Assembly (NCBI GenBank): GCA_921293015.1
Contig: OV121083.1
Coordinates: 30,124,908 to 30,188,907, forward strand
DNA length: 64,000 nt
Direction: 5' to 3'
DNA from: Phorcus lineatus
Taxonomy: Eukaryota > Mollusca > Gastropoda > Trochida > Trochidae
The translations under genes were made by a program, and so were the position numbers. Each line of letters begins with the position of its first letter. Position 1 is the stretch's first letter. Of the stretch, positions 54,485-64,000 are shown piece after piece. Under the pieces are notes generated by a model. That model was given only the letters and a program-made list of their open reading frames with translations, searched no databases and had not been told where the DNA came from.

Positions 54485-56200
54485 ATTCTCATTTTTTAAA
54501 ACAACCACTACTTCTCGATGAAATAACACCATTTATGAAGTTTGACTATTTGACTCCAACAACATACTCAGTGTCCCTTTAAGGAGCCCAGAGCATGTTG
54601 TTGGGGTCAATTTTTAAAAAAAAACTTTTAAAATGGTGTTATTAAATCCATAACACTGATTGTATTTGAAAATTACTATTTTAATGCTTATCAGTATTAT
54701 TATAGTGAGGAAAAAAGAAGTTTATAGCTTTGAAAACCGAACAGTTACGCGCGTCAATGACTCAAAGGTGTATTCGGAAACTTAACTACAGCAAACACAA
54801 CGACAATTATAGTATGGTAGTGCTAAACACATCACATAAGTAGTATACAAGCAAAAAGGGCGTAGGGTTTCAAACTCATTAAATTTAAATTGTCTTTAGT
54901 CAATAATTATTGAAAATAAGTAAATATCATAATTTTAGCATTTAAGTGATGAAAATGCAATTATTTCGACATGATTCGAGTTTTTACGCAGGACACATGG
55001 TATATTTGTTACTAATTAAGCGACATACATAATTTTGAAACATACTTTCTCACTTTAAAATTGTTTCATTTAGTTATGAATTAATATCTTAATCATTTTA
55101 TTTCAGTACGCCCACATTCAATAATTTACAAATAAAACAGAATTAGAGAGGAAGTGAATTGACAATGTTTATTCCAGCTTGTCAACTGAAGATATGGGAG
55201 AAGAGCGAGATAACAGTGACTGTTTTGACCAGACTTTCAAAGTACTATATAACTTCCTTGAAGTGTTGTAAACAATGTATGTGGGCGTTCTCTTACATGA
55301 TATCTTTATTATCATTTCCGTTCCGACACAGCTGTGTTTAATGTTGTATGCCTCGCTGGCTGGTGGATTAATTAGATTAAAGCATTGTTGATTTAAGCTT
55401 AACCGGTTCGTTCATGCATGATATACTGTCTGATAAACTAGGTTGAATATGATATCATTTCTATAACAAAATAGTAATCATGCTCTTTTGATTATGTTCA
55501 AGATGAATCCAATTATATATTTTATTTTCTCTATCTTTTAAATGTCAAAAGCATGTGTCCATTTACTCTGAATTAACCAACTAAAAAAAAGACAACAAAC
55601 TAACGATTAGTCAATCCAGCATTAGAACAAGATATTTTTTATTGTACGTTTACTGAAGTCAATCTATCATAAATTATGGCTCAGAATGTTGGTGCCCATT
55701 TCTCTGTAAGAGTGGTAAATACGTTAACCGTCACTGCCAGTTTTGTAAACATCATTTCTCTAGTCATTCTGATTCTCGTCCATTGATGATCAGAAACCCA
55801 TATGGGAATGCATGGCGCACGAGGTGAATTCCCTGTCGATGGTTATGAAATAATGAAAATATTAAATCAATCTTCGATTGTGTCATCATGCGATTGCACT
55901 CTGAAATTTCACAACTGAATGGTCAACTCAAATGCGACTTTATACAGTGTTGTAAGAAACTGTTAACCTGAACCTCACGGATCTTTCATAACAGTTGTCT
56001 TTAAAACACATTAAAGATAACTTTGTATATATGTATGCCTTAATGTTGTTAACGACGTTTTTAGGCACACTTGCATCAATGCTTTTTTTACAACACCTTG
56101 CATTTATAAGTTGGTTAGCGTAGGAATTTTCCTAAACATCATTAATTTAAATCAGTTTTATCTAAGCTTTAGAACTTTTTAAGGACTGCATAGAATTAAT
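54485..56200. other. no gene seen
   Basis: AT-rich DNA with no recognised gene or element end. Confidence 0.5.
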
Positions 56201-56207
56201 CACAACT

Positions 56208-56770
56208 ATGATTCTCTATGATAATATAGTTCATATACCTATTCGACTTGGGAGTAGTGATCGTAATGGCGATTGGTTAACTAGATTTATATCTAATAGC
56301 CCTGTATGTGACTGTGGCTATCACGCGTTACATTTCTCCCTCACTTGGCCAAATTTTAATGACATAAGACTAAAGGCGTACTTCTTTGAAAAAGGGTTTA
56401 ATCTGTCTTCAATTCTATCAGCAATTGGTTACCCGGGCTCATCACAAGAGGCTAACCTAGAACTATTAAAACCTGTTCATAATTTTATCACTTTAGCAAA
56501 GAGATTTTCGGAATTCAACTAACGTCCTATGTGCCTTTCCATTCAAACAACTGTAGTTATCAGTGGTATGAAATAAGTTTGTAAACATTTATCGTTTCAT
56601 TGAAAAGTGTCCAACATAATCATGCATCTATAGTGTTCTGTTTACTGTATGTGTATTCAATTGTCCATATGTACGTATCTTTTTATGTGACTGTATTTTG
56701 GTAAAGGAGCGGCATTTAAATAACGAAAAAAAATTTTTAAACCATAATATAATTCATGTAGTGACGGATT
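56208..56770 (+). mobile_element. LINE family A 3' fragment
   Basis: The reading ends with CDCGYHALHFSLTWPNFNDI, KGFNLSSILSAIGYPG and HNFITLAKRFSEFN followed by a stop at about 56522, the same C-terminus as in the LINE at 3672-7368. The tail carries GGAGCGGCATTTAA and ends TTTTTAAACC. The first Cys of the zinc-knuckle is kept and the later Cys is replaced, so it is decayed. Confidence 0.75.
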
Positions 56771-58090
56771 CAAACATATCCTCAATGCCTCTTTCTTCAT
56801 AAGCTCGCATACATTATTTATTAAAAAGCAATATCAATGTGTAAGTTATGTCAACTATAATTACTTCTTTTATTAATGCTTTATTGCAAAGTTATATATT
56901 ACATATAAGTTTTATATTGTAACAACAAAAACAAACTACATGCGTAGGATCATCTGGAAGACGAGAGATCTAATTAGTGCCGATCATTGAGGTGCTAACA
57001 AACGAGCACGCCCCTTGTGCAGCGGAAATAGCCACGTTAAAACGAGAAAGACCTAAAGTTCAATACTAATAATCTCTCTTTTTCTATTTTGCAAATTTTT
57101 TTCAAAATTGCACTCTAGGGAAAGTAAACACGAAAATTTTAAATCAGGTTATAATTATTTGAATATTTTGAAAAGAGTAAAATCTCTTCTAGATACGTTC
57201 TAGAACGTTTCTTGCGCGTATCTAGTGCGTATCTAGTGCGTTTCTAGTGTGTTTCTAGATACGGGAATAATGTTTATTTATTGCTGTACTGTATATATGT
57301 TTTTGTTGTTGTCTTCCTGCACTGTCTCTAAGATAGTTATGGTGTCCAAATGAGTGAGCTTTTAAAAAATTGTCTTCCCTAAAAAGTATTTCATGAATAT
57401 AGATAATGCAGGAGTACCATCGATATAATGTTCATAGTCAGTGAGACCTTCAATACAGTGTCATAATTCTTTGTGTTTTTTTGTGTTTTCTTTTGTGTTA
57501 CATGTATTCCTTAAACTGATCAGGTTAAATTATTGAAACGCTGTATTTTGTTATTGGATTAATCATATTGTAAGATTTCCTTCTGCATAATAGCAGATCC
57601 AGGGGAAACATATCTTAGATAAGAATAATTGCAATCTTCAATTATAGCGTTCAAATATTTGGTGGAATACCTTAATATTATTTGAAACAATGACGCCTCT
57701 ATTTAGTATCGAAAAGTTTTTTAGCCATACCGTTTTTTACTTAATGGTGTTCTGTATGGTTACTTTCTTAAACCGTTAGTGAGATTGAGAAGAATATCAT
57801 CCCCAGTCTGCACAAACGTCTCTCCAATTAAAAACATTGCTAACCCGTCTTCATGCCTGAATGTTTTATTACCCGTTGGCTGATGGCTTTGGTAATGGGC
57901 TACAAAGGGTGAGATTATACCACAAAAATTGAAAATTTACCCGATTTCATCTGAATATAAAGCAAAAAGAAATGATCGAATCCTGTTTATCCATTCAATT
58001 GTCGTCATAAGTGGGAATAAACAACTGTACGCCTCTCTTGTAAACTCGAAATTTGTTCACCTGCAATGCTAATCAAAATGGGAAAAAATC
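56771..58090. other. no gene seen
   Basis: AT-rich DNA with no recognised gene. It contains the CTAGT-rich short repeat at 57186-57265. Confidence 0.45.
57186..57265. repeat. (G)TATCTAGTGCG short tandem repeat with TTCTAGAA
   Basis: GCGTATCTAGT occurs twice, followed by GCGTTTCTAGT and GTGTTTCTAG, after a TTCTAGAACGTTTC palindrome. The sequence around 32130-32170 has similar words (TTCTAGAACGTATCTAGT), so the two may be copies of one repeat. Confidence 0.55.
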
Positions 58091-58094
58091 CTTA

Positions 58095-58340
58095 AAAGTG
58101 ACCTTGAAGAAAATGATTGGAATTTTATTAAATAATATTGCCAATTAATGTACGAGAAGCACTTGAAATGGTTGCAATACAGAATTGTTCACAATATTCT
58201 CCCAGAAGAATAATTTCTTTATAAAATTGGATATACATCATCACCATTATGTTCATTTTGTGAAAAAGAAGTAGAAACAATCAATCATTTTTTGGGAATG
58301 TGAACCTATCTTTAGACAATGGAATGAAATCAAATCATGG
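58095..58340 (+). pseudogene. LINE ORF2 zinc-knuckle remnant
   Basis: Frames include YEKHLKWLQYRIVHNILPEE, YKIGYTSSPLCSFCEKEVET and INHFF, which follow the pattern of the C-terminal end of L2/CR1-like reverse transcriptases (W/LQYRI.HNILP ... L.C.FC..E.ET..HFF). There is a frame change within it. Nothing else of the element is recognised. Confidence 0.65.
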
Positions 58341-59002
58341 TTAAACTCTTTTTTAATTTGTAAATTCCAATTTTAACTGTATAATCATTTTGGGAATGAA
58401 AGGAAAGAACAATAATCCTGTAAATGCAATCATTTTATTTGTCAAATAGCATATTTTAAGATGTAGCATAAAAGGTTTTAGACCAAAGTTCGAGTAACTA
58501 AAAAGTGAAATTGTACAATATTACGATTTGTCAAGATAATTTTTTTTATCAACAGAAACTGTTTTTCAAGTACTGGTAAACTTTACATTTACTACTTGGA
58601 AAATAATCAAGTCATTAAATAAATCAAATTGTACTAGTATAGATAGGTTTATGTAACGAACGTTTCTCTGTCTAGAAGTATGGAAGTCTGATTGGATGCA
58701 ATCAAAGTTAATTGTTAAATACGCGACGCCGGTTCAAAAGTTATCTTCAAAACCCCTCAGTAATGCTTCATATGCTTTCGCAAAGTTAATATCCATTTTG
58801 CGTCTTCTTTATAGAACACGTTTGCCTTATTTAGCGAGGATGGGTCAAGGTTCACCATTCCGGTGTACAGGTGATCCCCATCGGGGAACATTCTGGTTAT
58901 CGGTGTCTGGGTTGCCAACTCTTCTTACTGTAAAGGTAGAGCTATTATCGCTTATTAGCCTCCTCGCAGCCCACCGCCTACAGAGGAGAGTATATTAGAT
59001 AA
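58341..59002. other. no gene seen
   Basis: A plus-strand reading of 100 codons at 58696-58998 is less AT-rich than its surroundings but shows no family resemblance. Confidence 0.4.
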
Positions 59003-59294
59003 TAGTATGTCTTTGTTTAAACATGATTATTTATGCTCACTGTCGATAGTTAACAATCGTAAGCTCCCACCCGGCCTCCCCTCTGTATGATCAGCACTGT
59101 CTCTGCCCGTCAGAAGAAGCATGATGATATGAGGGTGGCCACCTGGTGGCGAGTATTCAGTGCAAGTTACATAAGCGATAACTCTGTCTTTACTCTGTGT
59201 AAGGATTGTCGGAATTAGGCAGATTAGAATAATCGGGCATATTGTTAACTATCGACGGTGAGTACAAATAGTGATGTTTAAACAAAAATATACT
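59003..59294. mobile_element. MITE with about 54-bp terminal inverted repeats
   Basis: TTTGTTTAAACATGATTATT (59012 on) and the following CTCACTGTCGATAGTTAACA pair with the inverse strand of 59240-59294. About 290 bp in all, with no coding sequence. A target duplication could not be fixed. The superfamily is unknown. Confidence 0.75.
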
Positions 59295-59312
59295 GTTAAT
59301 ACCTTAACACCC

Positions 59313-59428
59313 AGCGTCCCATTTTAACATTGGACAATAAGATGGGACGTCCCAACTTAGGATGCCAAGTTGGGACTCGTCCCCCGAGTTATCTTAAGAT
59401 GGGACGGAATTCCAAGTTGGGATGATAC
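59313..59428. repeat. isolated end of the GTATCATCCC transposon family
   Basis: GATGGGACGTCCCAACTT, CCAAGTTGGGACTCGTCCC, TCTTAAGATGGGACGG and TTGGGATGATAC are the palindromic words that make up the ends of the element at 4102-7246. Only one end is found here. Confidence 0.65.
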
Positions 59429-61675
59429 ATTTACATTCCAGAGTTACCTGAACTAAATCACACTCTCAACCAAATACATGTCTTGATATATGTGTATATT
59501 CTTAATTCAATTAAGGATAAATCTTTTTAAAAATTGAGGGAGTCTGTGTGCACAGAAATACATGTTGTTATACTTCTATTAACATTTCAGTTGATAATAA
59601 TCTATACCTTTCATTCACTGAAACTAAAAACGATTCTTATAAGTGTATTAAAACAACAATTACCTGGGAAAGTGTTGAATTATGTGTTGGTTAAAAAAAA
59701 GTATCCACTATTGATTGGCATTCTTTACAAAGAGACAAAGGGTGGCGAGAGCAAATCAAAATATTCTTATGTATTTGTACTTTATGAATGTGACAGTCTG
59801 TGTTTTTGGGAGACAACGAGTTACATTTGTAAGTGATCAGCCCTGATTAAATTAGGATTTAATGAGATGGGCTGTGTAGACAGACAGAGAAATCCTGAAT
59901 CACCCCTCAAAATATCTCTTATGTCTAAGTACTTCAATTAATTAGTTTAGCGATTATTTTATTGCTATTACGGTGTTTAGTTTTAACTCAGATAATATTC
60001 TAAAGCGAAAAGCGCCCGTTATGAAATATTCCTGCAGAAGACATTTAGATACTTGATAGTTAATAGTCCGGTGGGAACGGGCAAGAATTCTTCTAAAAGA
60101 TTCCAATGGTTTTCATCCTTTGCAAAAGTGAAAATTGATTTGATTATTTGAGAAAAAAATGTTTGAATAAAGCCAAAGAATCTGTTTAATTTTGTAGATG
60201 TGAATCATAATGCTATAAGTTTAACGTTGTTTTTGTCCCCGCGTGTACCTATTTTATATAGTGTTTCAAAAATGTTTAGTTTGTAATGCCATCGCACGGC
60301 ATTCCTTTTTATTTAAATAGGGGAATTGGATGAATCATTTTTGTCAAATATTCAACTAAATACACCATATGTTATCAAAATATATCTTAATCATCTAAAT
60401 CAAAAGCGTCAAAATTTGGGTGGTCAGCTTAGGACTCCCTGTACCACTTCACACTCGTAGCGTCGATAAATGCCTTCAGTTCTCATTGTTTTTGTTTTAT
60501 ACCAAGTGTGCGTTTTTCTTAATCAAATTGTCAAATATGAATCAACAAAAACGTTACACTCAGTAACATGTTTTAACTTGGTTATGTTATAAGCATGCAC
60601 TAATGACATATAATGTATAAACTGGAATGTCCCCATGGATTTTGTTTTCACCAAAAAAATACCCCGATAGCACTTTCGTAGTAGTAACTGCACAAAATGT
60701 TGGATATTGGAATATATTACTAATGTTTAATCATTGTCAATGAATGATTTTACATTATCTATAAGTAAAATGTACATTCAACCCTAACTCCATTTTTGCC
60801 AGCACATTTTCTTCATGTACTCACCTTTTTTAAATATTCGATGCTAAAATAAACCAACTTTTGACTTATGCCGCGGTAATGTGGGGATTAACTACATTTG
60901 TATGCATGCAAGAAATATCTGGTTCTCAAATTGAATACAGTACAGAGGGAGTAGTGGTATAGGGTGAATGTGACAGATATCCGATGTGTTATAATAGAAA
61001 AATGTTTAAAAATGGATAGAATACGTAAAAAATGAAGACGAAAATGAATACTATTTCTTTCTACCTTGTTCATCTTATCATTTGCCACGTCTTTATTGAT
61101 TAAAAGATATTACTAAATCCATCCATGTATTAGAAAATTTTCGACTATCGTTAGCAGAAAAAATCAAATGATATTACAAAATATTGCCACATTCATCTAT
61201 TATGAACGTGTTTTATTATAATTTATTTATGTACAGTAGGTATGTGGCCATTTCAGTACGAAATAAAGATTGACATGACATTTCGCTAAAGAGTGACAGC
61301 AATTGTTACATGTAATGGTTGGACGAAAAAACAGACAGAAAGACGTAAACAAACAAATGTCTTATCTCATAGCTAAAACTTGTAAAATACTTAATAGACT
61401 TGAAACACATTTGACTCAAACATTGTAGTAATTTTCTTGCATAATTAATAAAGAAACAATTCATTAGTGATTATTTACTTAATTTGCTTTAATTCAAACT
61501 GGAAACACATTGCTTGTTTGCACTTTTTAGCATTTGATAGAATTCGATGAATTCCAAATATGAAGCAGAATGTCAGTCGACGGATCTCGCGTTTGAGTTT
61601 TATTTTGTTTTGTTTGAAATTTCTTCTACATAACTTGATTAAAGAGGATGTTGATTTAATATGAACTCAACTTAC
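59429..61675. other. no gene seen
   Basis: 2.2 kb of AT-rich DNA. No coding exon, RNA gene or element end was recognised. Confidence 0.5.
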
Positions 61676-61767
61676 TAAGCTCATTCCCAGGGACTGAAGA
61701 CTGTGATTCCTCTTCGGGTTTGTTGCAACATCCTTCACTAAAGTTCTTGATTCTGCTGCATCCGAAA
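61676..61767 (-). CDS. candidate small host exon
   Basis: On the minus strand, a T-rich acceptor (TTTTTTATATTTAG just above 61767) and a GTAAGT donor (just below 61676) bound 92 bases that are open as FGCSRIKNFSEGCCNKPEEE and on to SVPGNELS. Base composition is richer in G and C than the flanks. It is short, has no identified neighbour exon and no known domain, though the CC pair could belong to a Cys-rich extracellular module. Confidence 0.35.
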
Positions 61768-62297
61768 CTAAATATAAAAAATTCAAAATTATATATACGA
61801 TTTTTAAATGAAAATAAAAATAAAGGCGAACCATTATTCCATGGCTGTCGCATCGTACTATAAGGTAGCAGAAATCTCTTTCTTTAACCTACTGCACGAA
61901 CAAACCACCTTTCAGCAATATATTTCATACTTGACAGTAAAATCATCGCTACCTAGTCTAAGCAGTTATTGACAGTTGCAGGCGTGACAAAACTCATATC
62001 CAGCACTTCAAATCCTGCTTTCAACTGTGCATTCAATTTACATTCAGCAGTTGTTCTCTTCAAAACCCAAAGCTATTCAACTCTCTATATATGTATCCAA
62101 CAACATGTTGAAGACATCGACCTAAAACTATAATAGAACATAGTTTGATGGCCAGTCCACTATGGCAGCTGGTCAAGCCTCTTGACCTCAACTTAACCAC
62201 TCATGCGAAATCAGATACCAATTAGCTATTATTTTAGCAAGGGCTTGGCAGAAAGTTCTTCAGAAAGTGTATTGCATGGCATCGCTTTGCCTGAATT
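61768..62297. other. no gene seen
   Basis: Nothing recognised apart from the possible intron upstream of the candidate exon. Confidence 0.4.
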
Positions 62298-62306
62298 AGT
62301 CTCATA

Positions 62307-62737
62307 CAGTCTGATTAAAATCGACCGTGTTCAGAGGAATAAAGGTTTTTAAATATTGACTATAACGGAATTCGAACGTTTACCAAGTGCTTTCCTCTCT
62401 ACAACGGTCAAAAACCACCCTCCTTGTTCGCACGTTCTAAAACCAGTTTAGCGCAGACTAAACCTAGTCATAAGTGGACCAATCACATCATCCCATTTAA
62501 AATACAGAGAGAACTGATAAAGGTAAACGAATGGTAAACGGGAGTCACTTGCCCCTAGATACTCATACCGAAAGCTTTTGCCAGTGTTATTGTGATTGCC
62601 TCAGAACGTGCGAGCAAGGAAGGTGCTTTCAGACCGTTGTGGAGAGGAGCGCACCTGATATAGTACGTTCAAATCCCGCTAGAGTTAATATCAAAAAAGT
62701 TTTATTCCTCGTAACACGATCGATTTTAATCAGACTG
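62307..62737. mobile_element. Mutator-type MITE with 9-bp target duplication
   Basis: AGTCTCATA flanks both ends (62298-62306 and 62738-62746). The arms start CAGTCTGATTAAAATCGA and remain alignable inward for about 150 bases with substitutions and small gaps. Long TIRs and a 9-bp duplication are typical of Mutator-like elements (MULEs). The 431-bp element has no coding sequence. Confidence 0.85.
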
Positions 62738-62799
62738 AGTCTCATACAAAGAAACCTTTGTAGAGAGAGTCACTGGAAGCCAGGCCTGTTTTCCGTATG

Positions 62800-63190
62800 G
62801 CAGACATAAATAACCTTTACATATCTAGGCTTCAGAAACTTGCTGAAAAAGATGTTCAAGTTCATATTATAAGCCTTAAGAACCGGTTTTTAGTGGTCAT
62901 ACCAGACCAAACATCTCATGTTGAAGGCAGAGGGGTTCTACTTGCTTATGATTAGGATATTGGAGAAGCACTACAGCAAGAATGAACTGCATATTTTGAT
63001 TCTGAGACACTTACTAAGGCATCTAACACCATACAACGTGATGTCTTTATGTTGAAGTAGGCTTTAAATTGACGATCCTCAACGCTTACTGCATTAGCGA
63101 ACATGATACTTGGTGGGCCAAATATTAAAGAGAATTCTGCTCATGACAAGCCGATGTCTCACAACTTATTGTATTTAACAGTTTGAAATA
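62800..63190 (+). pseudogene. degenerate ORF of a dispersed repeat family
   Basis: MADINNLYISRLQKLAEKD, VQVHIISLKNRFLVVIPDQ, GRGVLLAYD.DIGEALQQ, a Thr/Ala-rich helix (TLTKASNTIQRDVFM) and LANMILGGPNIKENS lie in order with three or four stops. From memory, proteins with (R)LK.R.L..FPD..A..QGRDV.L.F..D.G.AL followed by LVNM.L.GP.I are abundant repeat-derived ORFs of cnidarians and molluscs. The class of element is not known to me. Confidence 0.45.
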
Positions 63191-63521
63191 TTCCAAACAA
63201 CAGGCTTTACCAAGCACAACTCACTGACAGCACACAGAGAGAGAAACACCTGTACCCATCCATCTCGCCCTGAAGATTCATAGGCAAACAAGAAAGAGAG
63301 GGATTGTTGATACTCTCCATAACATGGGTTTATGAATCTCGTATGCCTGTGTCCTTCGAATTTCGTCAGACATAGGAACTGGAGCATTAAAAAAATATAT
63401 TAAAGATTTAAAAATTTTTTTTTGAGAACACCCCCTGATTAGAATTGTTCCTCTGTTAATAGTATATGGAAAGGCCAGACACTCCATTCGCCCCCACCCG
63501 CTTTCTTGACCGAATGCTACA

Positions 63522-64000
63522 ATAAATACGCACGCAATCAATATAAAATCTATGCAGACATGATGTCAAATGATTTGCCTTTCTACTCCAACTCACTTAA
63601 ACAAATTAATCTTTGGGGTTATTTAATGAGGACGGCCGAAAGACGATTTCCACGCCCAACTTAATGCTGATGGGACAAATGGCCGCCCGTCACCTTGACC
63701 TTACGGGGTGTGTGGCCGCAGCGACAGATCTTATTGGTTGCAAGAACGGAGAATTAGAGTTATCTGTTCCTAACTTTGCATCAAACCAATGAGATCTGTC
63801 GCTGCGGCCACACACCCCGTAAGGTCAAGGTGACGGGCGGCCATTTGTCCCATCAGCATTAAGTTGGGCGTGGAAATCGTCTTTCGGCCGTCCTCATTAA
63901 ATAACCCCAAAGATTAATTTGTTTAAGTGAGTTGGAGTAGAAAGGCAAATCATTTGACATCATGTCTGCATAGATTTTATATTGATTGCGTGTGTATTTA
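63522..64000. repeat. long palindrome with arms of about 218 bp, cut by the window end
   Basis: The left arm (63522-63740) and the right arm (63783-64000) are almost exactly inverse around a 42-base loop that starts CAAGAACGGAGAATTAGAG. The arms include GGCCGCAGCGACAGATCT next to the loop and the ATTGATTGCGTG words at the outside. The left flank continues (63170-63521) as an open minus-strand reading (VPMSDEIRRTQAYEIHKPML) of unknown nature. The same sequence, with one arm only, is at 31395-31790. Confidence 0.85.

Noticed and set aside
58696-58998. 100-codon plus-strand ORF of slightly higher GC content.
   Set aside because: No domain, no repeat of known family and no splice-site support.

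Overview
The window looks like AT-rich intergenic or intronic DNA from a marine invertebrate, most likely a mollusc. The grounds are the mix of Polintons, Penelope-like elements, Tc1-, CACTA- and Mutator-type transposons and several LINE families, together with short 'gtgagtgagt' tracts of the kind common in mollusc repeats. The species assignment is inference. Only two short stretches look like host coding exons, both on the minus strand: 424-810, a phase 0-0 exon with four RRPSTHS(L/V)G repeats, and a weaker candidate at 61676-61767. Almost everything else that can be named is mobile DNA.

Two related Polintons (Mavericks) dominate. The young one, at 35338-50790 (about 15.5 kb), has terminal inverted repeats (TIRs), an ACTAC target duplication and about half a dozen breaks. 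It carries integrase, protein-primed DNA polymerase B with an endonuclease VII-like zinc domain, a TFIIB-like zinc-ribbon/cyclin-like protein, several small membrane or basic proteins, an A32/FtsK-type packaging ATPase, a double-jelly-roll major capsid protein (MCP), a coiled-coil membrane protein, a probable penton protein, two tandem paralogues of unknown function and a two-helix membrane protein. The old one, at about 3133-27353, is heavily broken but holds nearly the same gene set. Its inverted terminal repeats lie beside the MCP 3' end and about 1 kb beyond the ATPase.

The most striking observation is gene order. The young element starts at integrase and ends at the two-helix membrane protein, with ATPase and MCP converging in its middle. 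The old element starts at MCP and ends beyond the ATPase, with the membrane protein and integrase converging in its middle. The two are circular permutations of each other, although the capsid proteins are about three-quarters identical by eye over the last 124 residues. In the young element the ATPase/MCP junction, where the old element has its ends, carries a perfect 16-bp inverted repeat that abuts both stop codons.

The old Polinton has been a landing pad. A LINE at 3672-7368 has a 13-bp target duplication and itself contains a 3.1-kb DNA transposon. A Penelope-like fragment lies at about 7664-8275. A second LINE at 18405-25146 has a 12-bp duplication and contains a 6.3-kb CACTA-like element with a 3-bp duplication, which contains a 1.5-kb Tc1-like element. 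A 63-bp LINE tail with a 13-bp duplication sits in the ATPase remnant. The order of insertion can be read directly from the nesting.

The other regions are: LINE remnants at 27.5-30.1 kb; a SINE-like and a hairpin repeat at 30.9-31.8 kb; featureless DNA at 31.9-35.3 kb apart from a canonical heat-shock-element-like palindrome; LINE remnants at 51, 56 and 58 kb; a 1.24-kb TIR element with an 8-bp target duplication at 53.2-54.5 kb; a MITE at 59.0 kb; a Mutator-type MITE with a 9-bp duplication at 62.3-62.7 kb; and a near-perfect palindrome with arms of about 218 bp at 63.5-64.0 kb that runs off the window end.
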